A stretch of 64,000 bases of DNA from the NCBI GenBank assembly GCA_009911355.1, contig QXXE01000018.1:1-64000 (forward strand). Reading direction: 5' to 3'. The DNA is from Clostridiaceae bacterium. Lineage in GTDB: Bacteria; Bacillota; Clostridia; Oscillospirales; Butyricicoccaceae. This document shows positions 50,989 through 59,098 of the stretch, piece after piece (positions within the stretch are counted from its first letter, which is position 1; every line of letters begins with the position of its first letter). The notes under the pieces are model-generated. The model worked only from the letters and a program-made list of their open reading frames with translations. It did not search any database and was not told the origin of the DNA. The position numbers and the translations under genes are program-made.

Positions 50989-52017
50989 ATGTACTATCCG
51001 ATAAACGAAAACACGGCCCGTCTTTCCCATCAGATGATGTCCATGTCGGACTACAAAGAGGGCAGCGCGACGGCGGGATACCGCGCCGCCGTGGACGAGG
51101 CCGCCGCCCTGGTGGAGCGCCAGAAGCAGAAAGTCAGCCCCTTCTATCACGAAAAACTGGACGCCCTTCTGGACCGCTACGCCCGCCGCCTTGCCCAGTG
51201 GACCAACGACTACAACCGCAACGGCGCAAGCTGTCCCTCCGTCCTGGTCTGCGGTGCGGCCAACTTCCCCACGAAAAAGAAGAACCGCCAGAACGCCCGC
51301 GAGGACAGCTTGTGGAGGGAGTACGACGAAATCAAAGGTATCCTGTCCAAAATCAAAAGCGTTGGGACCGGCCCCATCGACCCGGCGGACCCCCACGCCC
51401 GCGAAATGCTGGAGGACCGCTTGCAGCGCCTCCAGGATACGCTTGACAAGGGCAAGGCTATGAACGCCCACTACCGCAAGCACAAAACCATGAAGGGCTT
51501 CCCCGGCATGGCAGACGAAACTGCCGCCAAAATGGACGAGGCAATCAAGAGCGCCCCGGCCTTTGCACAAACCCCCTCCCCCGACTTCGAGCTTGCCAGC
51601 CTGCGCGGCAAAATCAAGCGGACGCAGGAGAACCTTGCCAAGCTGGACGGCATAGAGCAACACAAGAACGACGCCGCAAACACCCTGGAATTTGACGGCG
51701 GGAAAATCTTCCTGAACATGGAGGCAAACCGCCTGCAAATCCTCTTCGACGAAATCCCCAGCGAGGAAACCCGCGCCGCCCTGAAATCTCACGGCTTCAA
51801 GTGGTCCCGTAAAAACGAGGCATGGCAGCGCCAGCTTACCCGGAACGCCGTCTATGACGCCAAGCACATCTTAGACATCACCGACACAAAACGGGCCACC
51901 GACGCCGACGAGGGCGACGCCGCCCGGCAGGCCGCGCCCCTGGCAACCCCGGAAGAGGCCCCGCCGCCGGAGCTTCCCACCGCCGCCGACGGTCAAGCCC
52001 TCTTCCCCCTGGCATAA
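50989..52017 (+). CDS. Early phage protein, DUF3560-like or helical with C-terminal DNA-interaction motif
   Basis: The 342-aa protein begins MYYPINENTARLSHQMMSM. Residues 20-240 are largely helical and basic. The C-terminal part (IFLNMEANRLQILFDEIPS, then GFKWSRKNEAWQRQLTRNAV) is a motif I associate with mobile-element proteins that modify or bind DNA. A related WSKKKSAYW motif is in the protein at 48676. Precise function is unknown. GGGAGG lies 9 nt upstream. Confidence 0.65.
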   Translation: MYYPINENTARLSHQMMSMSDYKEGSATAGYRAAVDEAAALVERQKQKVSPFYHEKLDALLDRYARRLAQWTNDYNRNGASCPSVLVCGAANFPTKKKNRQNAREDSLWREYDEIKGILSKIKSVGTGPIDPADPHAREMLEDRLQRLQDTLDKGKAMNAHYRKHKTMKGFPGMADETAAKMDEAIKSAPAFAQTPSPDFELASLRGKIKRTQENLAKLDGIEQHKNDAANTLEFDGGKIFLNMEANRLQILFDEIPSEETRAALKSHGFKWSRKNEAWQRQLTRNAVYDAKHILDITDTKRATDADEGDAARQAAPLATPEEAPPPELPTAADGQALFPLA

Positions 52018-52022
52018 CAAGA

Positions 52023-52128
52023 CCCGCAAGGCCGACGGCATCCCGCCGCCGCTGGTGCAAGTCCAGCCGCCCGGCATCCGGGCGGGCGCTCATGGGTGAA
52101 CCCCAGGACCCAAAACCAAAAGGGAGGA
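52023..52128 (+). repeat. Intercistronic repeat, copy 5
   Basis: It has one extra C in GGCATCCCGCC, loop TGCAAGT, stem GCCGCCCGG/CCGGGCGGGC, and GGGAGGACC before the next start. The GCTCATGGG box is kept. Confidence 0.9.
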
Positions 52129-52135
52129 CCACAAC

Positions 52136-52486
52136 ATGGAGTATCACGGCTTCCGCTCCATCAAGGAGTATGAAAACGAGTGCGCCCGCGTTGGCTTCAC
52201 CATCCGGCGCGTACCCTTCCACAAGGACGGCGAACCGTATTTTGCCCTTATCACCACGCCGCCCGGCCACCCCACCGGCACCAGCATTGAATCCTGGACC
52301 CTCTTCACCGCCGACGAGACGGCCCAAGTGCCGGACGGCGTTATCAACGGCCACGACGCGAACTATTTAGGCAAGCTGTCCGCCCACGGCTACCACCCGT
52401 GTAAACTCCAGGACGCCCCGGCTCCCGCTCCCGCCGAACCGGAATATCCCGTAGGGGAAGGAGGGCAAATATGTTTCCTGTTCTGA
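52136..52486 (+). CDS. 116-aa early phage protein
   Basis: It starts MEYHGFRSIKEYENECAR, with GGGAGG upstream. Alpha/beta pattern with FTIRRVPFHKDGEPYFALIT (in part) and a Pro/Ala-rich C-terminus. Unknown function. Last gene of the cassette array, followed by a new promoter. Confidence 0.68.
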   Translation: MEYHGFRSIKEYENECARVGFTIRRVPFHKDGEPYFALITTPPGHPTGTSIESWTLFTADETAQVPDGVINGHDANYLGKLSAHGYHPCKLQDAPAPAPAEPEYPVGEGGQICFLF

Positions 52487-52502
52487 CCAACGAAAAGCAC
52501 TC

Positions 52503-52531
52503 TTGTATTCCGCCCTCTGTTGTGTTATCAT
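52503..52531 (+). promoter_or_regulatory. Promoter and operator of the ribbon-helix-helix gene
   Basis: TTGTAT (52503-52508)-17-TATCAT (52526-52531). Its spacer holds GCCCTCTGTTGTGT (52512-52525), a 12/14 match to the early-operator consensus, in the same place relative to the promoter as at 47894. Confidence 0.7.
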
Positions 52532-52563
52532 GTCAGCAAATCCACACGAAAGGAGCGCGTGCA

Positions 52564-52773
52564 ATGGCACTTAGTCCGAAAAAGAGAATATCCAACGCCC
52601 GGTACAATGAAAAGTGCGACAACTTCAACCTTCGGCCCACAAAAGAACGCGGCCAGCAAATCCGCGCCGCCGCCGCCGCATCCGGGGAAAGTCTGCAAGG
52701 CTTCTGCCTGAAAGCTATTGACTTCTACATGGAACACCTGGAGCGCGAGGCACAGAAGGGAGGCGCAGAATAA
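52564..52773 (+). CDS. Ribbon-helix-helix DNA-binding protein, Arc-like
   Basis: The 69-aa protein has the RHH layout: basic N-terminal strand (NFNLRPTKERGQQIRAAAAA in part), then SGESLQGFCLKAIDFYMEHL. AAAGGAG precedes the ATG. Such proteins are common repressors on Clostridia plasmids and phages. Its promoter and the early promoter share an operator, so it probably represses itself and the early cassette operon. Confidence 0.85.
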   Translation: MALSPKKRISNARYNEKCDNFNLRPTKERGQQIRAAAAASGESLQGFCLKAIDFYMEHLEREAQKGGAE

Positions 52774-53084
52774 TGGACGAAACAAAAGTGTTTGCCCCCT
52801 ACCGCTGCTGCGCCACCTTCATTGACGGCTCCCGACTGGCCTTTGACGGCCTGACCCGCGAACAGGCGCGGGCGGCTATGGAGGCCGCTATCGAGGACCA
52901 CGGAGGGGACTACGGCCCGTGGCATTGGGTGACGGACGAAAACTACATCAACGGCGAGTATTACAAGCTGATACCGCCGCCGCCCCGCCTGCCGTTCCCC
53001 ATCATCGACCTGTCCGACTGCGAGACGGAAGAAGAGCGCCAAAAGGCCCTGCAAGACCCCTTTGAGGAGGACGGCGAACCCTAA
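52773..53084 (+). CDS. 103-aa early phage protein
   Basis: The start overlaps the RHH stop (TAATG), so translation is coupled. It begins MDETKVFAPYRCCATFIDGS and ends in an acidic tail (DPFEEDGEP). Unknown function, but coupling suggests a partner or co-regulated role with the RHH protein. Confidence 0.72.
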   Translation: MDETKVFAPYRCCATFIDGSRLAFDGLTREQARAAMEAAIEDHGGDYGPWHWVTDENYINGEYYKLIPPPPRLPFPIIDLSDCETEEERQKALQDPFEEDGEP

Positions 53085-53097
53085 TACCCCCACGCGC

Positions 53098-53145
53098 AAA
53101 AAGCCCGCCAAGGCCGTTTCTGCGGCTCCTGGCGGGCTTCTTTCT
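53098..53145 (+). terminator. Terminator of the early rightward operon
   Basis: AAGCCCGCCA (53101-53110) pairs with TGGCGGGCTT (53130-53139), followed by CTTTCT. The region 53146-53356 shows no gene. Two GCGTGGAAA repeats occur in it. Confidence 0.78.
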
Positions 53146-53356
53146 GCCTATTCGCAAATTGTTTTTCCAGCGGCTTTTCCTGCGCGTGGAAATGGCCGCA
53201 TTTTCGCGTGGAAAATTTTTTCAAACCTCTTTCCTTTAAGGCCCAGGACCGGCCCGGACGCCCCGCGCCGGGACGGCCCAAAGCCGGGCCTGCGGACCGT
53301 CTGCGGGCCATTTTCCTGACGCCGGGAAAACGGTCATTTTGACTCGGTTATACTTC

Positions 53357-53839
53357 TTATACGCGCGCGCGTGAGGCGCGGCCCAAAATCTCGTCCGGCA
53401 TAGACACTTCCTCCAGGGCTTCCCCCAGCCGGTCCAGCGCCTTTTCTCCCCGGCGCTTCGCCGTCCTCTCCGTAACGCCCAGCATGACGGCAATTTTCAC
53501 CCAACTGTACTTATCCCGGTAGCGGTAAAAAATTATCCGCGTGTACTCGCTGTTTATGGCGTTCATGCAGTCCTGAATTTTCTCCCGGTCTGCCTCCAGA
53601 ACGTGCAGGCGGACGGCGACCGCCTCCAGCTTTCCCCGCACATTCCCGGCAACCGCCCGCTCGACCAGTTTTTCGACGGGCTTCCCCGGCATGGAGCTAT
53701 GCGGCATCCCGTCATAGGACGTACCCCGCAGTCCGTTGTATTCATCCTCCAGCTCCGCTTGCTCGTCCGCCAGCATCCGCCGCATCGCCGGAATCCCGTA
53801 AAAATATGCGATTATCGTTTTCACGTCTTTGCGCCGCAT
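53357..53839 (-). CDS. RinA/ArpU-like phage late transcription regulator
   Basis: The 160-aa protein has a sigma-factor-like C-terminal HTH (YRDKYSWVKIAVMLGVTERTAKRR in part) after a helical N-terminus, the layout of DUF1492/RinA/ArpU proteins that activate phage late operons. It ends the leftward early block, near the late operon, and is the best candidate for switching it on. Confidence 0.78.
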   Translation of the reverse strand: MRRKDVKTIIAYFYGIPAMRRMLADEQAELEDEYNGLRGTSYDGMPHSSMPGKPVEKLVERAVAGNVRGKLEAVAVRLHVLEADREKIQDCMNAINSEYTRIIFYRYRDKYSWVKIAVMLGVTERTAKRRGEKALDRLGEALEEVSMPDEILGRASRARV

Positions 53840-53881
53840 AGCTCCATGCCTCCGTGTCAGTGTAGTCCGTTTTCCCGCCGG

Positions 53882-54616
53882 TCAAACGATGTCCGGCCCT
53901 CTGTATTCCCGACGGCGTGGCCGCATCCGTTTCTGCCGCCTCTGCGCCCGCTCGCGCTCCTTTTGCCGGGAGAAGCGGACAGCATCAGCCCGCCCGGCAG
54001 CTCTCCGCCGCGCCCGGTCCTCTTTCCGGTCCCAGGCGGTTTTGAGCTGCAAAAACTCGCCTTTTACCTTTTCCGGGCTTTCGCCCCCGGCAACCGCGCT
54101 CATAATCTCGCCTATGATTTCTTCCAGCGAACAGGTCCGCCACTCCGCCATTGCGCGGGCTTTTTTCATAATCTCCTGCGTTTCTGTCTCCGAATATCCC
54201 GCAATCGCCTCCATTGCAAACTCCATTTCCCGCTCCCGCAAGAGGCCGTCTATTTCATCCGCGATGATAATTTCAATCGCTTTCCCCACCGCTGCCGCCT
54301 TTTCAGCCACCGTGGGCGGGGGCGGGAAGGTAGGCACGCCGCAGTCTCTACCTTCCACGTTGGCAAAGTAGCCGTACCCATCCGGCAGCGGCACATATCC
54401 GCCGCCCGGCACCTTCTGAATCCCGGACACGTCCATAGCCATTCCGCCACAGTATGGGCAGGTGATTGTGAACGGCGACGGCTTATGGTTCGCTCCAAAC
54501 TCTTCAATGCCCTTTTCCAGATACATAGGCCAGCTATTTCCGCATTGTTCACAGTTATAAATCATTCTTCCGTGAATCAGTGGCGGGCGCTTGCGCTGTT
54601 CCGTTCTTTCGTTCAC
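53882..54616 (-). CDS. Zinc-ribbon phage protein
   Basis: The 244-aa protein has two CxxC pairs near the N-terminus (CEQCGNSW...CPYCGG, residues 22-57), a middle part rich in Pro and then a helical region, and a C-terminus very rich in Arg (RRRAAGRADAVRF to RPRRREYRG). It may bind nucleic acid. No family was recognised. Confidence 0.68.
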   Translation of the reverse strand: MNERTEQRKRPPLIHGRMIYNCEQCGNSWPMYLEKGIEEFGANHKPSPFTITCPYCGGMAMDVSGIQKVPGGGYVPLPDGYGYFANVEGRDCGVPTFPPPPTVAEKAAAVGKAIEIIIADEIDGLLREREMEFAMEAIAGYSETETQEIMKKARAMAEWRTCSLEEIIGEIMSAVAGGESPEKVKGEFLQLKTAWDRKEDRARRRAAGRADAVRFSRQKERERAQRRQKRMRPRRREYRGPDIV

Positions 54617-54626
54617 CGCCGCACCC

Positions 54627-55718
54627 TCACTTCCGCAGGGCGGCGATTGCTATACCCACCGCCTCGGCATACTCCGCCCATGGCACCGTCTGGCCTCCCT
54701 TAACAGCCGCCATAGTCTCACAATAATTCCGCAGGGTTTTCAGCATCAAAGCGGCCCATTCGATGTCCTTTTCCTGCTCCCGCCCGGTTTCCTCCGGCGG
54801 CGCATCTTCCACGGGCGGGGGAGAGACGGGCGCAGGGAAGTCCACGATTTTCCCGTCCGGCGGCACGGTGGTCATTTTCGTTGGCTCGGTCCTCACATAC
54901 GCTCCCGGTTTATACTCCTGGCTGTCCTCCGCCGGTTTCGGCTCGGTCCGCTCCGTTTTAGGCTGCTCCCGCTCCGCAGGCTTCCACTTGCGCACATCCT
55001 CCAGTGTGACCGGCGTGCCTTTGCTCCACAGCGCCGCCGCCGCGTGTTCCTGCACTTCTTCCGGCAGCATAGACAGCTCATAGGCCACAGAGATACCGAT
55101 TTTCTCTTTCTCCAGCCAGCCCTTGAGCGTGGGAATCAGGTGCTTTTCGATACTGTCATACCGGCCCACCTGTGCGGGTGTGGTCCCCAACTGCTCGGCA
55201 ATGAGCTTTCGCGTCTCGCCGGGGATTTTCTCAAACCGGCGCTTTTTCTCCAAAAGCGCACGCAGGCGCGTTGCCTCCTGCACCTTGTCCCAGTCTGTTT
55301 TCTCCCGCTGCCCGTTGGTGGTGATAAGCAAAATCGCCTCGTCAATGGCCCGCAGCTCGTCCGCCTCGGCGTCCCGCTCCATGTCCCGGCCCGCGTCCTC
55401 CACCATGCACGGCATCTTCCTGTAGGCTTCCTTGCCCTGCTTCACAAGCTGGAGGGAGGCCAGCCGCCGACGGTGGCCGGAAAGAAGTTTGTACTTCCCG
55501 CCGCCCAGCGGCACCACAAGGCCGGGCTGCTTCACGCCGCCGGACAGCTCGATAAGCCCGGCCAGCTCGTCAATCGCGCTCATGGAGTAGAAATTATCCT
55601 CGGACGGCACCAGGTCCTCCACGTCTATGTATTTCAGCACGGCGCGGCCCTCGTCCGCACGGCTCCGCGCCTGGACCGTCCCCCGGCCCTTCTGCAAACT
55701 CATAATGTCGAATCCCAC
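54627..55718 (-). CDS. ParB-like partition or nuclease-domain protein
   Basis: The 363-aa protein has a ParB/Srx-fold domain in residues 28-130 with GHRRRLAS (81-88), the CTP/DNA-binding motif of ParB-type proteins. A KorB-like HTH region follows (KLIAEQLGTTPAQVGRYDSI in part). The C-terminus is proline-rich and ends in a small helical domain. With the ParA-like protein two genes upstream it could partition DNA. A phage ParB-domain nuclease is an alternative. Confidence 0.82.
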   Translation of the reverse strand: MGFDIMSLQKGRGTVQARSRADEGRAVLKYIDVEDLVPSEDNFYSMSAIDELAGLIELSGGVKQPGLVVPLGGGKYKLLSGHRRRLASLQLVKQGKEAYRKMPCMVEDAGRDMERDAEADELRAIDEAILLITTNGQREKTDWDKVQEATRLRALLEKKRRFEKIPGETRKLIAEQLGTTPAQVGRYDSIEKHLIPTLKGWLEKEKIGISVAYELSMLPEEVQEHAAAALWSKGTPVTLEDVRKWKPAEREQPKTERTEPKPAEDSQEYKPGAYVRTEPTKMTTVPPDGKIVDFPAPVSPPPVEDAPPEETGREQEKDIEWAALMLKTLRNYCETMAAVKGGQTVPWAEYAEAVGIAIAALRK

Positions 55719-55721
55719 GTT

Positions 55722-56207
55722 TTATCCCTCCTGTTCCTTCAACGCCGCTTCCGCCGCTTCTCTTGTGGTAAATACGGTTTTGCCTACTTCACAAAATTTT
55801 ACCGGGAACACTCGCCCGTTCTTAAACTGGATATGCAGGAATGGCTCTTTGCTTAAACCGATAAAAACGACCTCGCACGGATACGGCTTGTCTTTCTCCC
55901 GCAGATAGTCCCCGCGTATGGCGAAATTGGCATACACCGTTTCGCCCAGTCCACACGGCAGAATCACCAGCCTGTCTTGAACCTTCGCCTGCAAAATGGG
56001 CAACGCCTCTTTTTTGAGTTCCTGATTGCTTGCCTGCAACGCTGTGACTTCCTCCGGCGTCAGCCCCGTTTCCCTGTAGGCTTTTAGTTCATCCGTCCAT
56101 GCGCACAGTTCATTTATGGCTTCTGCTTGCTGTCTCGCAATCCTGCACGCTTCGTCGAATTTTTCCGCTTCGTCGCAGGCGCGGTTAATAGCTTCCGCAA
56201 CAGTCAA
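55722..56207 (-). CDS. Phage protein between ParA- and ParB-like genes
   Basis: The 161-aa reading from TTG is chosen because AAGGAGGGG lies 6 nt before it and no in-frame ATG gives a sensible start. It has a helical N-terminus (TVAEAINRACDEAEKF), ETGLTPEEVTAL, and a C-terminal beta domain (LPCGLGETVYANFAIRGDYL, in part; GKTVFTTREAAEAAL). The C-terminal part resembles the common phage segment that checks bound substrates; function unknown. Confidence 0.68.
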   Translation of the reverse strand: MTVAEAINRACDEAEKFDEACRIARQQAEAINELCAWTDELKAYRETGLTPEEVTALQASNQELKKEALPILQAKVQDRLVILPCGLGETVYANFAIRGDYLREKDKPYPCEVVFIGLSKEPFLHIQFKNGRVFPVKFCEVGKTVFTTREAAEAALKEQEG

Positions 56208-56209
56208 CT

Positions 56210-57004
56210 TTACCCCTCCTTCCCCTTGCCCGAATCGGTCAAGGCCAGATACTCCGCCGTCAGCTTCTTGTACTGGATAGCGGCCCAGGACCGGGGCGCG
56301 AACGCGCACAGCGGCTTTTCCTCCAGCGTGCTTTCCGGCACTTTCGGATTGTAGTTGATAGCCGTCTGGAACACGGGGCAAATCCCGCTGTCCTCCAGCG
56401 ACCGGCGCGCCTGCCAAAAGGTTTCCCGGTTCTGCCAGTGTGTGAAGAACGCGCCCCGCAGGGTCAGCCCCGGATTGACCGCCGCCCGCACGGCGTCCAC
56501 CTGCTCCACCAGGTCCAGCAGGCCGGAAAAAGAGAACTCGTCCGGGCGGATAGGGATAAGCACGTCGTCCGCCGCCGCCAGCACGTTCAGCGTCACGGTA
56601 TCCACCGATGGCCCGTTGTCGATGATGCAGAAATCGTAATCGTTGCGCACATGGTCCAGGACAGAGGACAGCACCCGCGCCGTGTCGGTGTCCTGCCGGT
56701 CATACAGCGCCCGGTCCGCCGCGTACAGCTCCAGGTTAGACGTGATGATGTCCAGCCCATAGTATCCGGTCCTGTAAATGACCCGCTCCACTCCCTCGGC
56801 GTCCAGCCCATCGGCCAGCAGCAGCGCCGCCGTCCCGTCATGCTCCCCGTACACGCTGAAATACCGGGACGCGCTGCCCTGTTTGTCTCCGTCCACCAGC
56901 AGCACTTTCTTGTGGTGGACCGTCGCCAGGATGTGCGCCACGTTTGCCGCTGAGACGGTCTTACCAACTCCGCCCTTCAAATTGACGATTGCAAGCGTCC
57001 TCAT
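56210..57004 (-). CDS. parA: ParA-like ATPase
   Basis: The 264-aa protein has a deviant Walker A KGGVGKT (residues 10-16), then VLLVDGDKQGSAS and DYDFCIIDNGPSVD (Walker B). It belongs to the ParA/Soj group lacking an N-terminal HTH. It should move DNA with a ParB partner. Its start overlaps the stop of the small Cys-rich gene. Confidence 0.88.
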   Translation of the reverse strand: MRTLAIVNLKGGVGKTVSAANVAHILATVHHKKVLLVDGDKQGSASRYFSVYGEHDGTAALLLADGLDAEGVERVIYRTGYYGLDIITSNLELYAADRALYDRQDTDTARVLSSVLDHVRNDYDFCIIDNGPSVDTVTLNVLAAADDVLIPIRPDEFSFSGLLDLVEQVDAVRAAVNPGLTLRGAFFTHWQNRETFWQARRSLEDSGICPVFQTAINYNPKVPESTLEEKPLCAFAPRSWAAIQYKKLTAEYLALTDSGKGKEG

Positions 57005-57129
57005 TCCTGTCCCTCCGTTTCCTTGTGCCAGGCGCACCCGGTACAGTCTTTCATTTCCTCGTTGGGATTGTCCATCGGGCATCCTTCCTCGTCGGCCCAC
57101 TCCGGCCTCCCGCAGTATCCCTTTTCCAT
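57001..57129 (-). CDS. 42-aa cysteine-rich protein coupled to parA
   Basis: It reads MEKGYCGRPEWADEEGC to HKETEGQE, with four Cys in CxxxxxxxxxxC...CTGC arrangement that could bind zinc. AGAAG precedes the ATG weakly. The stop overlaps the parA start (ATGA). Too short for family assignment. Confidence 0.55.
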   Translation of the reverse strand: MEKGYCGRPEWADEEGCPMDNPNEEMKDCTGCAWHKETEGQE

Positions 57130-57136
57130 TCTTCTG

Positions 57137-57517
57137 TCACCCCTCCCAGTTCCACCAGCCTTGCCGCCCACGGGCGGGAACCGGTGTATCGAACATGACC
57201 GGATTTTTCAGGACCCAGGCCCAGCGCCCCGGCGAGTAGTCCCCCAGCACCTTTTCCTTGGGCGTGAGGCTGTCCACGACTTCCTCCACGGGGACGCAAT
57301 CAACGATTTCCACAGTCCCCAGCACCGCGCCGTAGTGCAGTTTCTTTCCTTCGCCGGGAACCACAACCACACGCATAGAATCAAGCGTTATTTTCTGCTT
57401 CCCAGCGTGGACGGCGACGCGGCCCCTGATATTGGTCCGCCGGGGGCGCGTCTCGTAGCCTTTCAGACCCGCTACAATCGCGTATGCGTAGGGCTGATAC
57501 ACGGTAAAGGCCCTCAT
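57137..57517 (-). CDS. ASCH-domain protein
   Basis: The 126-aa protein starts MRAFTVYQPYAYAIVAGLK and has YETRPRRTNIRGRVAVHAGK, the ASCH (PUA-like) pattern, which binds RNA or modified nucleosides. The start overlaps the preceding stop (ATGA). Its role in the phage is unknown. Confidence 0.8.
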   Translation of the reverse strand: MRAFTVYQPYAYAIVAGLKGYETRPRRTNIRGRVAVHAGKQKITLDSMRVVVVPGEGKKLHYGAVLGTVEIVDCVPVEEVVDSLTPKEKVLGDYSPGRWAWVLKNPVMFDTPVPARGRQGWWNWEG

Positions 57518-58161
57518 TCTCTCGCTCCTTCCCCGGCGTCTCCGCCCTCCCGGAACAGCGGCCCCGGCTCCTGCTCCGCCACGCTTTCCCGCTTCGGAAT
57601 GAGCGCCTTTTTCCGCATGGCGTCGCGGCACTGGCGCATCAGGTCGTCCAGCAGGACCATAAAATCCTTATCCGGCAAATCCATTGGCATAATGACCGCC
57701 TGAATTATCATCCCGATTTTTGCCACGATGTAAAATAGGTCCCCGTTCCTCCCCCGCCGCTCGTAAAGCCGCATATACTCCAGGCCGTCCAGCGGCAAAA
57801 GGTATTTCTCCTGAATGAACGTGACGCCCGCCGACGTTTCCAGCGGCAAGAGGTCCATCCCGTTATAGCGCACACACAGCTTCGGGTCGTCAAGCTGTCG
57901 CTCCAGCGGGTCCGTGTCCTCCCAGTTCATCGTGTCCGGCGCGTCCATTTCCCGCATAATCAACTTCTCACGCTTCTTCTCCGTGATGTCGAACATGGCG
58001 CAGATGTTTTCCACGTCCATGACCGGCAATCCCACCAGGGGATACGCAGATTTCCCGTCGCCCAGCCATTGGTACACGATTTCCCCGTCATTGTCCTTCT
58101 GGTCCATCAAGTAATAGCGCCCGTCCGCATTGCAGATTGCGCCCACTTTTTTCAGCTTCAC
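57514..58161 (-). CDS. 215-aa phage protein of unknown function
   Basis: The GTG start has GAGAGGAAA upstream and overlaps the previous stop (GTGA). It begins VKLKKVGAICNADGRYYL and has MDLPDKDFMVLLDDLMRQ and an acidic C-terminus. No known fold recognised. Confidence 0.65.
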   Translation of the reverse strand: MKLKKVGAICNADGRYYLMDQKDNDGEIVYQWLGDGKSAYPLVGLPVMDVENICAMFDITEKKREKLIMREMDAPDTMNWEDTDPLERQLDDPKLCVRYNGMDLLPLETSAGVTFIQEKYLLPLDGLEYMRLYERRGRNGDLFYIVAKIGMIIQAVIMPMDLPDKDFMVLLDDLMRQCRDAMRKKALIPKRESVAEQEPGPLFREGGDAGEGARE

Positions 58162-58415
58162 CGATTTTCCTCTCCTTCCGGCTCCGTCTCGCCGCCCGGC
58201 GCGCAGGTCACAGCGATAAAGGCGTGCTGCACATCGTCCGCCGAGGCGTTTTCCACGTCCAGCTTCCACCGTTGGCCGACGCGGTAGTCCGACACCTTCC
58301 GATTGCGCTTGCAGGCTTTCACCAGCTCCACCACCCCGCCGCCGACCAGCGAAACCAGGATGATGAACCCCAGCCACACCCAAAAGCTCGAAAAGATAAA
58401 CCGCCAAAATTCCAT
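58158..58415 (-). CDS. Small phage membrane protein
   Basis: The 85-aa protein (MEFWRFIFSS) has GGAGGT upstream. One membrane helix (VWLGFIILVSLVGGGVV) is followed by a basic segment (KACKRNRK) and a soluble C-terminus. Unknown role. Confidence 0.65.
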   Translation of the reverse strand: MEFWRFIFSSFWVWLGFIILVSLVGGGVVELVKACKRNRKVSDYRVGQRWKLDVENASADDVQHAFIAVTCAPGGETEPEGEENR

Positions 58416-58479
58416 GACTTCATACCTCCAAAAATCAATAAATGCGCTTTTCACGATATACCACAGGTAGTACACAGAA

Positions 58480-58986
58480 TCATACCTCCTGAATGTCGAT
58501 ATTGAAACGCTCCTTCATCAGTTTGCGCTTCATGATGTACTCTTTCGTGCGCGTGGCGCGGCTTTTCACGTCCTCCACCACAAGCTGGTCCCGGAACGTA
58601 TATTCACCGATTGTCTCCTTTACCCGCACATAGGTAAAATCCGCCCTGTACCGGATGGCCCGCACCCGCCGCCCCTCGCCGTCGGTGTAGGCTTCCTGCA
58701 AGGTGAAGTCCACCTGCATCCGCAGTTCACGAATCGTCCCGGCCCGCTCCAGCGCGGCCAGTTCGTCATACCGGCGGGCCTCCTTCTGGCTGTCGAACCG
58801 CAGGACGGCCCCAGCAGGCGTCACCCGCTCGGTGGGCTTGTTGTGATACTTCCGACCGCCGCCCGGCGCACCATCGGCAGGGCAGGGGAGAGGCGTTCGC
58901 TTCTTCCGCCGTTCCTGCTCCGCCCATTTCTGCAAAGCCTGTGCCTGATAGGCCACCGGCAGGTCCTTCACGTCCACACCCATCAC
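58480..58986 (-). CDS. DUF1064-like phage nuclease
   Basis: The 168-aa protein has KYHNKPTE, FDSQKEARRYDEL, RYRADFTYV and VVEDVKSRATRTKEY, which fit the DUF1064 family: a PD-(D/E)XK-like fold with D in YRADF and E-V-K in VEDVK. It may resolve or cut replication intermediates. Confidence 0.8.
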   Translation of the reverse strand: MMGVDVKDLPVAYQAQALQKWAEQERRKKRTPLPCPADGAPGGGRKYHNKPTERVTPAGAVLRFDSQKEARRYDELAALERAGTIRELRMQVDFTLQEAYTDGEGRRVRAIRYRADFTYVRVKETIGEYTFRDQLVVEDVKSRATRTKEYIMKRKLMKERFNIDIQEV

Positions 58987-59098
58987 TTTTTTCCTCCCGC
59001 ACTTCGATTGTCGGTGCTTTCTCGACCATCCGCAGGGCGAAAATCATCCCTGCCTCTTTCAGCGATTGATACAGTTCATCCGCGTCAATCAGTCTCAT
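58766..59098 (-). CDS. Small phage protein overlapping the DUF1064 gene
   Basis: The start MRLIDADELYQSLKEAG overlaps the previous stop (ATGA), and MRLIDADEL is a common phage N-terminal pattern. Only the first 40 residues look like ordinary protein. The rest overlaps the DUF1064 gene in another frame and may be fortuitous; the real gene could be shorter or frameshifted. Confidence 0.45.
   Translation of the reverse strand: MRLIDADELYQSLKEAGMIFALRMVEKAPTIEVREEKSDGCGREGPAGGLSGTGFAEMGGAGTAEEANASPLPCRWCAGRRSEVSQQAHRAGDACWGRPAVRQPEGGPPV

Noticed and set aside
49703-52128. Frames running through the intercistronic repeats, giving repeated peptide text
   Set aside because: They read the RNA repeat in several frames and overlap the real genes; ribosome sites at the repeat ends point to the genes annotated instead.
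49703-52128. Integron attC array
   Set aside because: Repeats keep the ribosome site of the next gene and no integron integrase is present; cassette-like layout noted but the attC consensus was not seen.
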